Source of the DNA: an uncultured Bacillaceae bacterium
Lineage (GTDB): Bacteria; Bacillota; Bacilli; Bacillales; Cytobacillaceae
Length of the DNA: 44,214 nucleotides
Reading direction: 5' to 3'
Assembly: GCA_937995745.1 (NCBI GenBank)
Contig: CALKIU010000164.1
Location: forward strand, 1-44,214
Shown here in pieces: positions 25,417 to 33,370 of the stretch. A model generated the notes under the pieces. It saw only the letters and a program-made list of their open reading frames with translations. It had not been told where the DNA came from and searched no databases. Position numbers and translations under genes: made by a program. Within the stretch, counting starts at the first letter, position 1. The number at the start of each line of letters is the position of its first letter.

Positions 25417-25686
25417 TTGCGTTTGGACAAATTTTTAAAAGTGTCCCGGCTGATTAAACGGAGAACGGTGGCCAAAGAAGTTTGCAGCCAGGGCCGGGTG
25501 TTTGTGAACGGGCAGCCGGCCAAGGCCGGAACAGTCGTAAAAGCAGGGGATGAAATCACGATCCGTTACGGGCAGAAATTGGTGACCGTAAAGGTGGAAC
25601 ACTTGCAGGAGTCAGTAAAAAAAGAAGAAGCGGCGGGCATGTATACGGTTTTGAAAGAAGAAAAAATCCCTTCCGAAGAGTTTTAA
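25417..25686 (+). CDS. rqcP: RqcP ribosome quality control S4-domain protein (YabO)
   Basis: The 89-residue protein is essentially a single S4 RNA-binding domain (MRLDKFLKVSRLIKRRTVAK; residues 1-60) with a charged tail. RqcP works with RqcH to add C-terminal alanine tails to stalled nascent chains on the 50S subunit. The TTG at 25417 gives the family start and lies 6 bases after AGGGGGGA. It is 21 bases after mazG and likely cotranscribed with it. Confidence 0.95.
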   Translation: MRLDKFLKVSRLIKRRTVAKEVCSQGRVFVNGQPAKAGTVVKAGDEITIRYGQKLVTVKVEHLQESVKKEEAAGMYTVLKEEKIPSEEF

Positions 25687-25692
25687 AGCTTG

Positions 25693-25720
25693 TTCTATTT
25701 GGCTCGTTTTCTCATACATT
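25693..25720 (+). promoter_or_regulatory. Sigma-E-type promoter candidate of yabPQ
   Basis: TTCTATT (25693-25699), a 13-base spacer and CATACATT (25713-25720) resemble sigma-E -35 and -10 elements (CATACAAT). yabP is a mother-cell sigma-E gene in B. subtilis. Confidence 0.45.
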
Positions 25721-25773
25721 TATAAAAGAAGAAAGGAATTTGCCGATCTATTTAGTAAGAGAGGGATGAGAAA

Positions 25774-26076
25774 ATGAGTCAAATATATGACGACAACAGA
25801 ATCAAATCCCCCGCCCCGCAACACGATGTCGTCATGAAAGGCAGAAAACAGCTGGACATTACCGGGGTTAAACATGTGGAAAGTTTTGATAATGAAGAAT
25901 TTTTGCTTGAGACGGTGATGGGATTTTTGGCTATTCGCGGCCAAAACTTGCAAATGAAAAACTTGGATGTGGACAAGGGCATTGTTTCCATTAAAGGAAA
26001 AATTTATGACCTTGTTTATCTGGATGAAAATCACGGGGAGAAAGCTAAAGGATTCTTTAGCAAGCTGTTCCGATGA
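25774..26076 (+). CDS. yabP: Sporulation protein YabP
   Basis: The 100-residue YabP/YqfC-family protein has the family-typical QHDVVMKGRKQLDITGVKHV and GFLAIRGQNLQMKNLDVDKG segments. In B. subtilis it is needed for sporulation at a mother-cell stage, with unknown molecular function. The ATG at 25774 follows AGAGAGGGATG. It overlaps yabQ by 4 bases (ATGA). A sigma-E-like promoter lies 50 bases upstream. Confidence 0.94.
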   Translation: MSQIYDDNRIKSPAPQHDVVMKGRKQLDITGVKHVESFDNEEFLLETVMGFLAIRGQNLQMKNLDVDKGIVSIKGKIYDLVYLDENHGEKAKGFFSKLFR

Positions 26077-26705
26077 CGATTTCTGTCCAATTTTTGACCA
26101 TGCTGGCCATGATCGGGATGGGAAGTTTTTTTGGGGCGGCTTTTGATACGTACAACCGTTTCTTAAAACGGGCCGGCAGGAAACGATGGATCGTATTTTG
26201 CAATGACATCCTCTTTTGGCTTTTGCAGGCATTGATTATATTTTACGTATTATACCGGATCAACGGTGGAGAGCTGAGGTTTTATATTTTTCTCGCTTTA
26301 TTGTGCGGATTTGCCGCTTATCAGAGCTTGTTGCGGCCGGGATATTTGCGGCTGTTGGAGTTTTTGATTAAAACGGTTATCGCCGTTTGCCGTTTTTTTG
26401 CCAAAGTATATCTATATTTCATTTACCGGCCTTTATTTGCCCTGGTGAAGATGGTCATATCCATCGCGATTATGCTGGGAAATGCCCTTTTCGCTTTGTT
26501 GAAAGGCCTTTACAGACTTTTTTCCCTGTTGGTCAAAATCGTGCTGGCGCCGTTCGGATGGATATGGCGGAAGGTTTGGAACAGTTTTCCGGAAAAATTT
26601 CGAAAATCGGTCACAAAATTTTATCGACAATGTGCAGGAATTCTGAGAAAAATAAAGAATATTTTCGGAAGTATGCTTTTTGCCGGGAAAAATAAAGGCC
26701 AATGA
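26073..26705 (+). CDS. yabQ: Spore cortex membrane protein YabQ
   Basis: The 210-residue membrane protein has several hydrophobic segments (about 1-25, 45-68, 72-88, 95-125 and 128-165) and a basic C-terminal part. YabQ locates to the mother-cell membrane around the forespore and is required for cortex formation. The start overlaps yabP and the end overlaps the frame of divIC (ATGA), so the genes are closely packed. Confidence 0.93.
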   Translation: MTISVQFLTMLAMIGMGSFFGAAFDTYNRFLKRAGRKRWIVFCNDILFWLLQALIIFYVLYRINGGELRFYIFLALLCGFAAYQSLLRPGYLRLLEFLIKTVIAVCRFFAKVYLYFIYRPLFALVKMVISIAIMLGNALFALLKGLYRLFSLLVKIVLAPFGWIWRKVWNSFPEKFRKSVTKFYRQCAGILRKIKNIFGSMLFAGKNKGQ

Positions 26706-26719
26706 GGGAGGCGTGCGGC

Positions 26720-27124
26720 TTGGGCGCAATCAAACAAAGAAAGGTCACAAAAATCCAATCGCCATATATGGAAAAACACGAGGAAAAAACGCTTCGTGAC
26801 GCCAGACGAAAAAAACTGCTCATCCGCAGATTGACTGTTTTTTCTATTTTTGCCGGCATTATTTCTTATGTTCTTATTTCCAGCCTTATTTCCCAGCACC
26901 GGACATTGGAAGAAATGAACCGGGAACTATTGGAGGCGCAGGAACAACTGGCAGAGATGAAAAAACAGGAAGAAGCGCTGCGTCAAGAGATCGTTAAACT
27001 GAATGATGATGAATACCTCGCCAAGCTGGCCAGGAAAGAATTGTATGTTTCTAAGGACGGAGAAATCATTTTTACCATTCCGGATGAAAAAAAGGAAAAA
27101 GATTCTAAAGGGCAGGAACGTTGA
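26720..27124 (+). CDS. divIC: Cell-division protein DivIC (FtsB-like)
   Basis: The 134-residue bitopic protein has a basic cytoplasmic N-terminus (1-37), one membrane segment (about 38-58) and an extracellular heptad coiled coil (about 62-102) ending in the conserved DDEYLAKLARKELYVSKDGE region. It forms the FtsB/FtsL/DivIB-type septal complex. Two starts are possible. The ATG at 26702 overlaps yabQ but has a weak site. The TTG at 26720 has GGGAGG (26706-26711) at 8 bases and gives MGAIKQRKVTKI, the family-like N-terminus, so it is preferred. Confidence 0.92.
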   Translation: MGAIKQRKVTKIQSPYMEKHEEKTLRDARRKKLLIRRLTVFSIFAGIISYVLISSLISQHRTLEEMNRELLEAQEQLAEMKKQEEALRQEIVKLNDDEYLAKLARKELYVSKDGEIIFTIPDEKKEKDSKGQER

Positions 27125-27150
27125 CACCTCTTTTTATTTCTATGTATAAT
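27121..27150 (+). promoter_or_regulatory. Sigma-A promoter of yabR
   Basis: TTGACA (27121-27126, overlapping the divIC stop codon), 18 bases, TATAAT (27145-27150). Confidence 0.8.
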
Positions 27151-27192
27151 GTATAAAAGTATGTAAATTTTTAAGGAGGAAATATTTTTTTT

Positions 27193-27621
27193 ATGTCAAT
27201 CGAAGTAGGCAGCAAGTTACAAGGTAAAGTAACCGGCATTACACATTTTGGAGCATTTGTGGAGCTGGCCGATGGCTCTACAGGCTTGGTTCACATCAGC
27301 GAAGTTGCCGACAGCTATGTGAAAGACATCAATGATTATCTGAAAATCGGCGATGAAGTAAAAGTAAAAGTAATTAACGTTGAAAAAGACGGAAAAATCG
27401 GCTTATCGATTAAAAAAGCTGTTGACAAACCGGAAAGAAACAACAGAGGTGATTATCGGGGCTACCGTTCACGTCCCGGCAAGGGCGGCAATCACCGGTC
27501 AGCCGATGAAAGCTTTGAATTGAAAATGGCAAAGTTCTTGAGAGAAAGTGAAGAACGTTTATCTTCTTTAAGAAGGCACACGGAATCAAAACGCGGCGGA
27601 AGAGGTGCCAGAAGAGGATAA
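27193..27621 (+). CDS. yabR: S1-domain RNA-binding protein YabR
   Basis: The 142-residue protein has one S1 domain (about 3-75: GSKLQGKVTGITHFGAFVEL and HISEVADSYVKDINDYL) and a basic, Arg/Gly-rich tail, a pattern typical of single-S1 RNA-binding proteins such as GSP13 and YabR. Precise RNA targets are unknown. The ATG at 27193 follows AAGGAGG at 13 bases, a long spacing. It has its own promoter and terminator. Confidence 0.92.
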   Translation: MSIEVGSKLQGKVTGITHFGAFVELADGSTGLVHISEVADSYVKDINDYLKIGDEVKVKVINVEKDGKIGLSIKKAVDKPERNNRGDYRGYRSRPGKGGNHRSADESFELKMAKFLRESEERLSSLRRHTESKRGGRGARRG

Positions 27622-27686
27622 ACTTGCTGCTGAAATAGATGAATGAAGTAACGGGTGTTGTTTATTTGGCGTTTTGGGGTGAAAAT

Positions 27687-27716
27687 AAAGCAGGTCATTT
27701 TTTGACCTGCTTTTTA
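27687..27716 (+). terminator. Intrinsic terminator after yabR
   Basis: A perfect 11-bp stem AAAGCAGGTCA/TGACCTGCTTT (27687-27697/27703-27713) with a T5 loop is followed by TT. Confidence 0.9.
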
Positions 27717-28005
27717 TGATCTTTTTCTCGGCCGGACGGCTATTGTCTGTTCATATTTCCGTTTTGAGACCCGTCCGGACGCCAATTTTCCCCGGGCGGG
27801 GGTTCCGCCCTTTTGGGACGGCTGCAGTTTCCGGAAAAAAGAGCGACAAATTTTTCCTTTGTCCCCGTCCGGGAAAAGATCTGTTTTTTCATACAAATTT
27901 CACATTTTATAAACATTGTAAACATATTGAAAAACGTATTAATTTTTTCCGCCCGCCATCCCGTTCATGGTTTTTTGTTTTCTTTTTGGTTAATGGAGTG
28001 AAACC
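27717..28005 (+). other. Gene-free spacer before spoIIE
   Basis: No tRNA signature (no GGTTCGAATCC-type T arm) and no credible open frame is seen, although this is where B. subtilis carries a tRNA pair. A GC-rich hairpin GGGCGG/CCGCCC (27794-27799/27805-27810) followed by T4 may be a second terminator. Confidence 0.5.
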
Positions 28006-28070
28006 GGTCGAACGAAAATTTTGCTTGTCCATAAGTTTTGACAAACTTTTGAAGGCATTCTCTTTATAAT
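28006..28070 (+). promoter_or_regulatory. Spo0A-dependent-type spoIIE promoter with 21-base spacer
   Basis: TTGACA (28038-28043) and TATAAT (28065-28070) are separated by 21 bases, not 17. This is the unusual spacing known for spoIIE and spoIIG promoters, which need Spo0A~P. Spo0A-box-like sequences are present. TTTGTCAAAA is read on the minus strand over the -35, and GGTCGAA (28006-28012; consensus TGTCGAA) lies about 25 bases upstream. Confidence 0.75.
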
Positions 28071-28106
28071 GGACTGCAACTATATTATGCAGGGGAGTGT
28101 CTTCAT

Positions 28107-30581
28107 ATGAACAAGGTGATGACCAATCTTCATGAACCGGTTCGGGAGACGACGGCTGACAAAGTCAGGTTTGACGCATCCAAGCTGTTAAATAAGTGGC
28201 GGTTAAAAATAGAGAATATTCTTTTCGTGCGCGGATATATATTGGTGCTTGCCGCATTTTTGCTGGGACGGGCACTGATCCTTTCAGAATTGTCCCCTTT
28301 TATCCTTCCGTTCTTTGCGTCCGTTTATTTGATTAAAAGGGAACAGGCTCCGCTCGTTTTGCTCGCATTAATGGGAGGGGCGGCGACCCTTTCCTGGGAG
28401 AGGGCCCTGTATGCCTTTGCTGCGGTGTTTCTCTTCCTGGTGCTCTTCCGATTGACGAAAAGGAAATTAAAAAACGAGCTGAAAGCTCTGCCCTTTTACG
28501 CGGCGCTTGTTGTTCCCCTCATTCATGCAGGAAAAGCGTATTTGCCTGACCGGCATTTTTCCGCTTATGAAGGGATCATGGCCGGGATTGAATCCGGCTT
28601 GGCCTTTATACTGACCATCATATTCCTCCAGAGCCTTCCGTTCGTATTGAACAACAAAAGGCGCCATTTTTTAAAAACAGAGGAAATCGTTTGCTTAATC
28701 ATCATGCTTGCTTCCATTTTGACCGGCACAATCGGCTGGACGGTGCAAGGGTTGTCCGTGGAACATATTTTATCGATGTATCTCGTTCTTCTTTTCGCTT
28801 ATGTAGGCGGGGCGGCGATCGGCTCCACCGTCGGCGTGGTCACAGGGTTGATTTTCAGTTTTTCGAAGGCGTCCGGTCTGTACTTGATCAGCCTTCTCGC
28901 CTTTGCCGGGCTTCTCGGCGGGCTATTGAAGGAAGGGAAAAAGCCCGGCGCGGCGGCCGGACTTTTTATCTCCGCCGTGTTGATCAGCATGTACGTCCAG
29001 GACAACCTGCCCCTTTCACTCGTCGCCATGGAAGCGGCGGCGGCATCGCTGTTGTTTTTGTTTACTCCGGCGCGGCTCACGTCGGGCCTAGCTAAGCATA
29101 TTCCCGGAACATCGGAGCATTACAGCGAGCAACAGCAATATTTGCGGAAAATCCGCGACGTGACGTCGCAGCGGATTGAAAAATTTTCCTCCGTCTTTAA
29201 AGCGCTGTCCCATAGTTTTCAAACTCCGGACTTGCTCGCCAATGATGAGGACAGGGAGCGGGAGTTTGAGCTGTTTCTAGGGAAAGCGACGGAACATACA
29301 TGCGGCCGCTGCTACCGCAAAAAACAATGCTGGGTGCAAAACGTTGATACAACTTATGAATATATGAAACAAATTATGACTGAAATGGATGAAAACAACG
29401 GGGAACTTTCCGCCCGCCTTGCCGGCGAATGGGACAAGTATTGTTCAAAACCGCAGCGGGTTCTGGAAGAATTCCGCCGGGAATTAAGTTCTTTGCAGGC
29501 GAACAAAAGATTGAAAAGGCAGGTTCAGGAAAGCAGGCGCCTCGTGGCCGAACAGCTTCTCGGCGTGTCCGAGGTGATGGACAATTTCGCCAAAGAAATA
29601 CAGCGGGAAAGGGATCATCATTATAAACAGGAAGAGATGATTCTTGAGGCGCTGCAGGAATTCGGCGTCGAAGTGGAAAACGTGGACATTTACAGCCTGG
29701 AAGAGGGAAATGTGGATATCGACATTACCATTCCCTATTGCGGCGGCCACGGGCAATGCGAAAAACTGATCGCTCCGATGCTGTCCGATATTTTAGGGGA
29801 GACGATTGTCGTGAAAAGGGAGGAGTGCGGCACCTATCCGAACGGATTTTGCCACGGCACGTTCCGGTCGGCGAAGCGGTTTGCCGTCGAGACGGGAGCG
29901 GCGTTTTGCGCCAAGGACGGCGGATTCGTTTCCGGCGACAGTTATACGTCCGAAGAATTGGGGATGAGCAAGCATGCTGTCGCCATCAGCGACGGGATGG
30001 GAAACGGCGCGCGGGCGCATGTTGAGAGCACGGAGACACTTAAACTGCTGCAAAAAATCCTGCAATCGGGAATAGAGGAAAAAATAGCCATTAAATCCAT
30101 CAATTCCATTCTTTCCTTGCGGACGACGGATGAAGTTTTTTCCACACTCGATATGGCGGTCATCGATTTGCAAAACGCGGAAGCGAAGTTTTTAAAAGTC
30201 GGTTCCGCTCCGAGTTTCATCAAAAGGGGCCGCGAAATCATCCGCATCCAGGCCAACAATTTGCCGATCGGGATTTTGCAGGAAGTGGACGTCGATGTCG
30301 TTCATGTACAACTGAAGCCCGGCGATTTGTTAATCATGATGAGCGACGGCGTCTATGAAGGGCCTCCTTATGTGGAGAACCGCGACATTTGGATGAAGAG
30401 AAAAATCAGCGAAATCGAGACCGACAAACCGCAGGAAGTGGCCGATTTAATTCTCGAGGAAGTGATTCGTTCCCGCTCCGGGGAAATTCATGACGACATG
30501 ACGGTCGTTGTCACAAAGATTAAGCATAATACCCCGAAATGGGCGACAATCCCCGTGCAAAAATACCGGAAGCAAGCGTAA
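28107..30581 (+). CDS. spoIIE: Stage II sporulation protein SpoIIE (PP2C phosphatase)
   Basis: The 824-residue membrane phosphatase dephosphorylates SpoIIAA in the forespore to release sigma-F, and it also interacts with the polar division machinery. The N-terminal region (about 45-330) holds around ten membrane segments. A central region (330-590) has cysteine pairs (CGRCYRKKQC) and coiled-coil potential. The C-terminal PP2C domain carries ISDGMGNG with D629, MSDGVYEG with D747 and DDMTVV near 796. The ATG at 28107 follows GGGGAG. The promoter is of the Spo0A-activated type. Confidence 0.97.
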   Translation: MNKVMTNLHEPVRETTADKVRFDASKLLNKWRLKIENILFVRGYILVLAAFLLGRALILSELSPFILPFFASVYLIKREQAPLVLLALMGGAATLSWERALYAFAAVFLFLVLFRLTKRKLKNELKALPFYAALVVPLIHAGKAYLPDRHFSAYEGIMAGIESGLAFILTIIFLQSLPFVLNNKRRHFLKTEEIVCLIIMLASILTGTIGWTVQGLSVEHILSMYLVLLFAYVGGAAIGSTVGVVTGLIFSFSKASGLYLISLLAFAGLLGGLLKEGKKPGAAAGLFISAVLISMYVQDNLPLSLVAMEAAAASLLFLFTPARLTSGLAKHIPGTSEHYSEQQQYLRKIRDVTSQRIEKFSSVFKALSHSFQTPDLLANDEDREREFELFLGKATEHTCGRCYRKKQCWVQNVDTTYEYMKQIMTEMDENNGELSARLAGEWDKYCSKPQRVLEEFRRELSSLQANKRLKRQVQESRRLVAEQLLGVSEVMDNFAKEIQRERDHHYKQEEMILEALQEFGVEVENVDIYSLEEGNVDIDITIPYCGGHGQCEKLIAPMLSDILGETIVVKREECGTYPNGFCHGTFRSAKRFAVETGAAFCAKDGGFVSGDSYTSEELGMSKHAVAISDGMGNGARAHVESTETLKLLQKILQSGIEEKIAIKSINSILSLRTTDEVFSTLDMAVIDLQNAEAKFLKVGSAPSFIKRGREIIRIQANNLPIGILQEVDVDVVHVQLKPGDLLIMMSDGVYEGPPYVENRDIWMKRKISEIETDKPQEVADLILEEVIRSRSGEIHDDMTVVVTKIKHNTPKWATIPVQKYRKQA

Positions 30582-30963
30582 AAGAAGGGAGCTTGTCTCC
30601 TTAACGGAACGGAAAGGCGGCCGCCGCTTTGTTTTCATCAAAGGGTTGTTTGATAGAACGACGCAGTGCCGCCGCGCTGCGCTGTTGGGGGAATCGTTTT
30701 TTAGCCGGCTGCGGGGAAGACATATGCCGGACGTCACTTCGGGGCACCAACCATCCAGCGGCCTCGTTCCGTTTCCCGTTTTGGCCTCCGGCGGTTTCTC
30801 GCCGCTTGTATTTCCCGGGAAAAGTGGAAGCCTGAAGCCTGCCCCCATTTGTTGATTTTTTGCAAACAAACAACGATAAAAATGGGCTCCCCGCCATCTT
30901 GCCATGTGAGAGAATTTTTATTTAACATAAATTCGAAAAGCTTCTTGCCCAGAGAGGCGAAGT

Positions 30964-31033
30964 GAGGGGGCGGCAGGTGAAATTTGGTTGAAGAGGAGCC
31001 AGACCGCCCTCTCGTTCCGGAAGCCGGTTTTTT
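30964..31033 (+). terminator. Compound hairpin ending in T6
   Basis: A 10-bp stem GAGGGGGCGG/CCGCCCTCTC (30964-30973/31004-31013, one wobble) is followed at once by CCGG-AAG-CCGG and T6. The second stem is short (4 bp). It may end the spoIIE transcript or a separate small RNA. Confidence 0.4.
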
Positions 31034-31175
31034 CATGCTGACGGTTTAAAGCCTGCAAGGATGAAGTGACAGACCGTTCCCAGATAAGCACCGGTCGTTT
31101 CTTTACGTCATAACGTCGTTTGCGGCGGGGATTTTCCTTATTTTGTATTTTCCGGTGAGAAAAAGGGTTTAATTT

Positions 31176-31205
31176 TTGGAACAGATGCTTGTAAAGTGGT
31201 AAGCT
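31176..31205 (+). promoter_or_regulatory. Promoter candidate of tilS-hprT
   Basis: TTGGAA (31176-31181), 18 bases, TAAGCT (31200-31205) preceded by TGG (extended -10). The -10 is poor. Confidence 0.35.
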
Positions 31206-31290
31206 AAACATGGGGACAGTATGCTTTTTGCATCGTTCCGTACAAAATATTGTCAGTTGGCCAGTACGACATGCAAAAGGAAGAGAATAG

Positions 31291-32709
31291 ATGCTGGAAA
31301 CGAAAGTGGAAGCATTTCTGAGGCAAAAAAAACTTAACTTGCAAAACAAGGGAGTTCTGGTCGGCGTTTCAGGAGGGCCTGATTCCTTGGCACTGCTCCA
31401 TTTTTTATGGAGCCGGGAAGAAAAATGGAAAATAAAGGTATACGCGGCCCATCTTGACCATATGTTCAGAGGGCGCGAATCGGAGGAAGATGCGTTATTT
31501 GTCAAGAATTTTTGCCGGCAGAGAAATATTCCCGTGGAAGTAAAACAGGCCAATGTTCCGGAATATATGGCAAAGACGGGGCTAAGTCCGCAAGTGGCGG
31601 CCCGCGAGCAAAGATACACGTTTTTTGCGGACGTTTTGGAGAAGTATGACCTTCCTTTTTTGGCTCTTGCCCATCACGGCGACGATCAAATAGAAACCAT
31701 TTTAATGAGGTTGACAAGGGGAAGTACGGGAACAGCAAGGTCGGGGATTCCTTTTGAAAGAAGATTTGGACGGGCCCGGATTATCCGGCCGTTTTTATGT
31801 GTGAACCGTGAAGACATTGAAGACTATTGCCGGCGCCACGGCCTTGAACCGCGGCGGGATCCGAGCAATGAAAAAGACATCTACAGCCGCAACCGGTTCC
31901 GGAAAGTGGTCTTGCCTTTTTTGCGCCAGGAAAACCCGAGGGTTCACGAGCATTTTCAGCGGTTCAGCGAGGAATTGGAAAGCGATGAAATCTTTTTGCA
32001 GGAGCTGGCAGAAAGAGAATTGCCGAAAGCGCTCAAAAAGAAGACAGACGGCCTCATCGTCCTTGACATTGCGCTTTTTCAAAAGATGCCAATTCCTTTA
32101 CAAAGGCGGGGGATTCAACTAATATTAAAATATCTTTATCGGACATTGCCTGCAAAATTATCCGCTGTCCATATCGATCAAGTGTTTTCCATCATGATGA
32201 ATCCTCATCCTTCCGGTACACTTGACTTTCCCGATGGCCTCAAGATTGTCCGTTCCTATCAGGAAGTTTATTTCCAATACAAAATTCCGGCTCAAGAGGA
32301 AAAAAGTTTTTCCTGCGAATTAAGAGAACCGGGGGAAATATTGCTTCCTGGCGGAGACATAATAAGGATGACATTCGGTGAAGGAACGGGCCGGACAACG
32401 GATAAATATTCCTTTGTTTTTCAAATAGATAAAAACCGTCTTCCGCTCATCGTCAGAACGAGAAAACAAGGCGACCGTATGTCCGTGAAAGGGTTGAACG
32501 GGACAAAAAAGCTGAAAGATATATTCATCGACGAAAAAATCCCCTTATATAAAAGGAACAGCTGGCCCGTCGTAACCGACAAGCATGGCGAAATATTGTG
32601 GCTGCCCGGCTTGAAAAAGGCCGATGTGTCTCCGGCAGGCGATCCGGGCAACACGGTGACTGTTTGTTTAACTTATTTCAGCAAAGACATCTGGGAGGAA
32701 CGGCAATGA
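31291..32709 (+). CDS. tilS: tRNA(Ile)-lysidine synthetase
   Basis: The 472-residue ATP-dependent enzyme modifies the wobble C of the CAU-anticodon tRNA-Ile to lysidine, making it read AUA. The PP-loop SGGPDS (27-32) begins the N-terminal catalytic domain. HHGDDQIETILMRL and the segment around RPFLCVNREDIEDYC follow, then the central helical part and the C-terminal TilS domain (TRKQGDRMSVKGLNGTKKLK). The ATG follows AAGGAAG. The stop overlaps hprT (ATGA). tilS-hprT coupling is conserved in Bacillus. Confidence 0.96.
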   Translation: MLETKVEAFLRQKKLNLQNKGVLVGVSGGPDSLALLHFLWSREEKWKIKVYAAHLDHMFRGRESEEDALFVKNFCRQRNIPVEVKQANVPEYMAKTGLSPQVAAREQRYTFFADVLEKYDLPFLALAHHGDDQIETILMRLTRGSTGTARSGIPFERRFGRARIIRPFLCVNREDIEDYCRRHGLEPRRDPSNEKDIYSRNRFRKVVLPFLRQENPRVHEHFQRFSEELESDEIFLQELAERELPKALKKKTDGLIVLDIALFQKMPIPLQRRGIQLILKYLYRTLPAKLSAVHIDQVFSIMMNPHPSGTLDFPDGLKIVRSYQEVYFQYKIPAQEEKSFSCELREPGEILLPGGDIIRMTFGEGTGRTTDKYSFVFQIDKNRLPLIVRTRKQGDRMSVKGLNGTKKLKDIFIDEKIPLYKRNSWPVVTDKHGEILWLPGLKKADVSPAGDPGNTVTVCLTYFSKDIWEERQ

Positions 32710-33251
32710 AAGACGATATTAAAGAAATTTTAATTACTGAAGAGCAAATTCGGGAAAAAATAGAGGAACTCGCCGCACAGTTGACAAAAGATTATGAGGG
32801 GAAGTTTCCTCTTGTTGTTGGGGTGCTAAAAGGCGCCACCCTTTTTATGGCTGATCTTTTAAGAAGAATGGATACATACTTGGAAATGGATTTTATGGAT
32901 GTTTCTAGCTACGGAACGTCCACGGTCACCTCGGGAGAAGTGAGAATTTTAAAAGATTTAAACACCTCCGTTGAGGGCCGGGATATCTTGATCGTGGAAG
33001 ATATCATAGACAGCGGTTTAACGTTGAGCTATTTGGTCGAATTGTTCCGTCACCGTAAAGCGAAATCTGTGAAAATTGTCACTCTTCTTGACAAGCCGGC
33101 GGGAAGGAAGGCGGATATCCAGGCGGATTACGTCGGGTTTGTCGTCCCGAATGAATTTGTCGTCGGCTACGGGCTCGATTATGCGGAAAAGTACCGCAAC
33201 TTGCCGTATATCGGCATTTTGAAGCCGGAAGTGTACAAATCCGGAGAATGA
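32706..33251 (+). CDS. hprT: Hypoxanthine-guanine phosphoribosyltransferase
   Basis: The 181-residue purine salvage enzyme makes IMP and GMP from hypoxanthine or guanine and PRPP. The PRPP-binding motif ILIVEDIIDSGLTL and the LDKPAGRK segment are visible. The ATG at 32706 overlaps tilS by 4 bases and has GGGAGG (32693-32698); the longer open frame upstream is inside tilS. It is followed by a UUCG-loop hairpin (CCGGC/GCCGG, 33256-33260/33265-33269) without a T-run, so some read-through toward ftsH is possible. Confidence 0.96.
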   Translation: MKDDIKEILITEEQIREKIEELAAQLTKDYEGKFPLVVGVLKGATLFMADLLRRMDTYLEMDFMDVSSYGTSTVTSGEVRILKDLNTSVEGRDILIVEDIIDSGLTLSYLVELFRHRKAKSVKIVTLLDKPAGRKADIQADYVGFVVPNEFVVGYGLDYAEKYRNLPYIGILKPEVYKSGE

Positions 33252-33304
33252 ACTTCCGGCTTCGGCCGGTCGAAAATGTCCATTTTTTACAATGGGTCTT
33301 ATTC

Positions 33305-33341
33305 TTGTACTCGTACATTTTTCTATGATACTATTTAGTAT
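33305..33341 (+). promoter_or_regulatory. ftsH promoter with palindrome
   Basis: TTGTAC (33305-33310), 18 bases, TACTAT (33329-33334). A perfect palindrome ATACTA-TT-TAGTAT (33328-33341) covers the -10 and could be an operator. Confidence 0.5.
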
Positions 33342-33370
33342 AGTTTATTTACCGTGGGAGGAGGTAAGGG

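Larger units (their letters stand above)
30582..31290 (+). other. 0.7 kb gene-free region between spoIIE and tilS
   Basis: Short open frames on both strands show no recognisable motif or ribosome site. B. subtilis carries yabS and yabT here, and no trace of a kinase or von Willebrand-type protein was recognised. Visible structures are a weak AAGGGAG/CTCCTT hairpin just after spoIIE, a compound hairpin with T6 at 30964-31033, and the tilS promoter candidate. Confidence 0.5.

Noticed and set aside
30447..30905. Minus-strand open frame of 152 residues across the end of spoIIE
   Set aside because: It partly overlaps spoIIE in antisense; low-complexity Arg/Pro-rich product with no motif.
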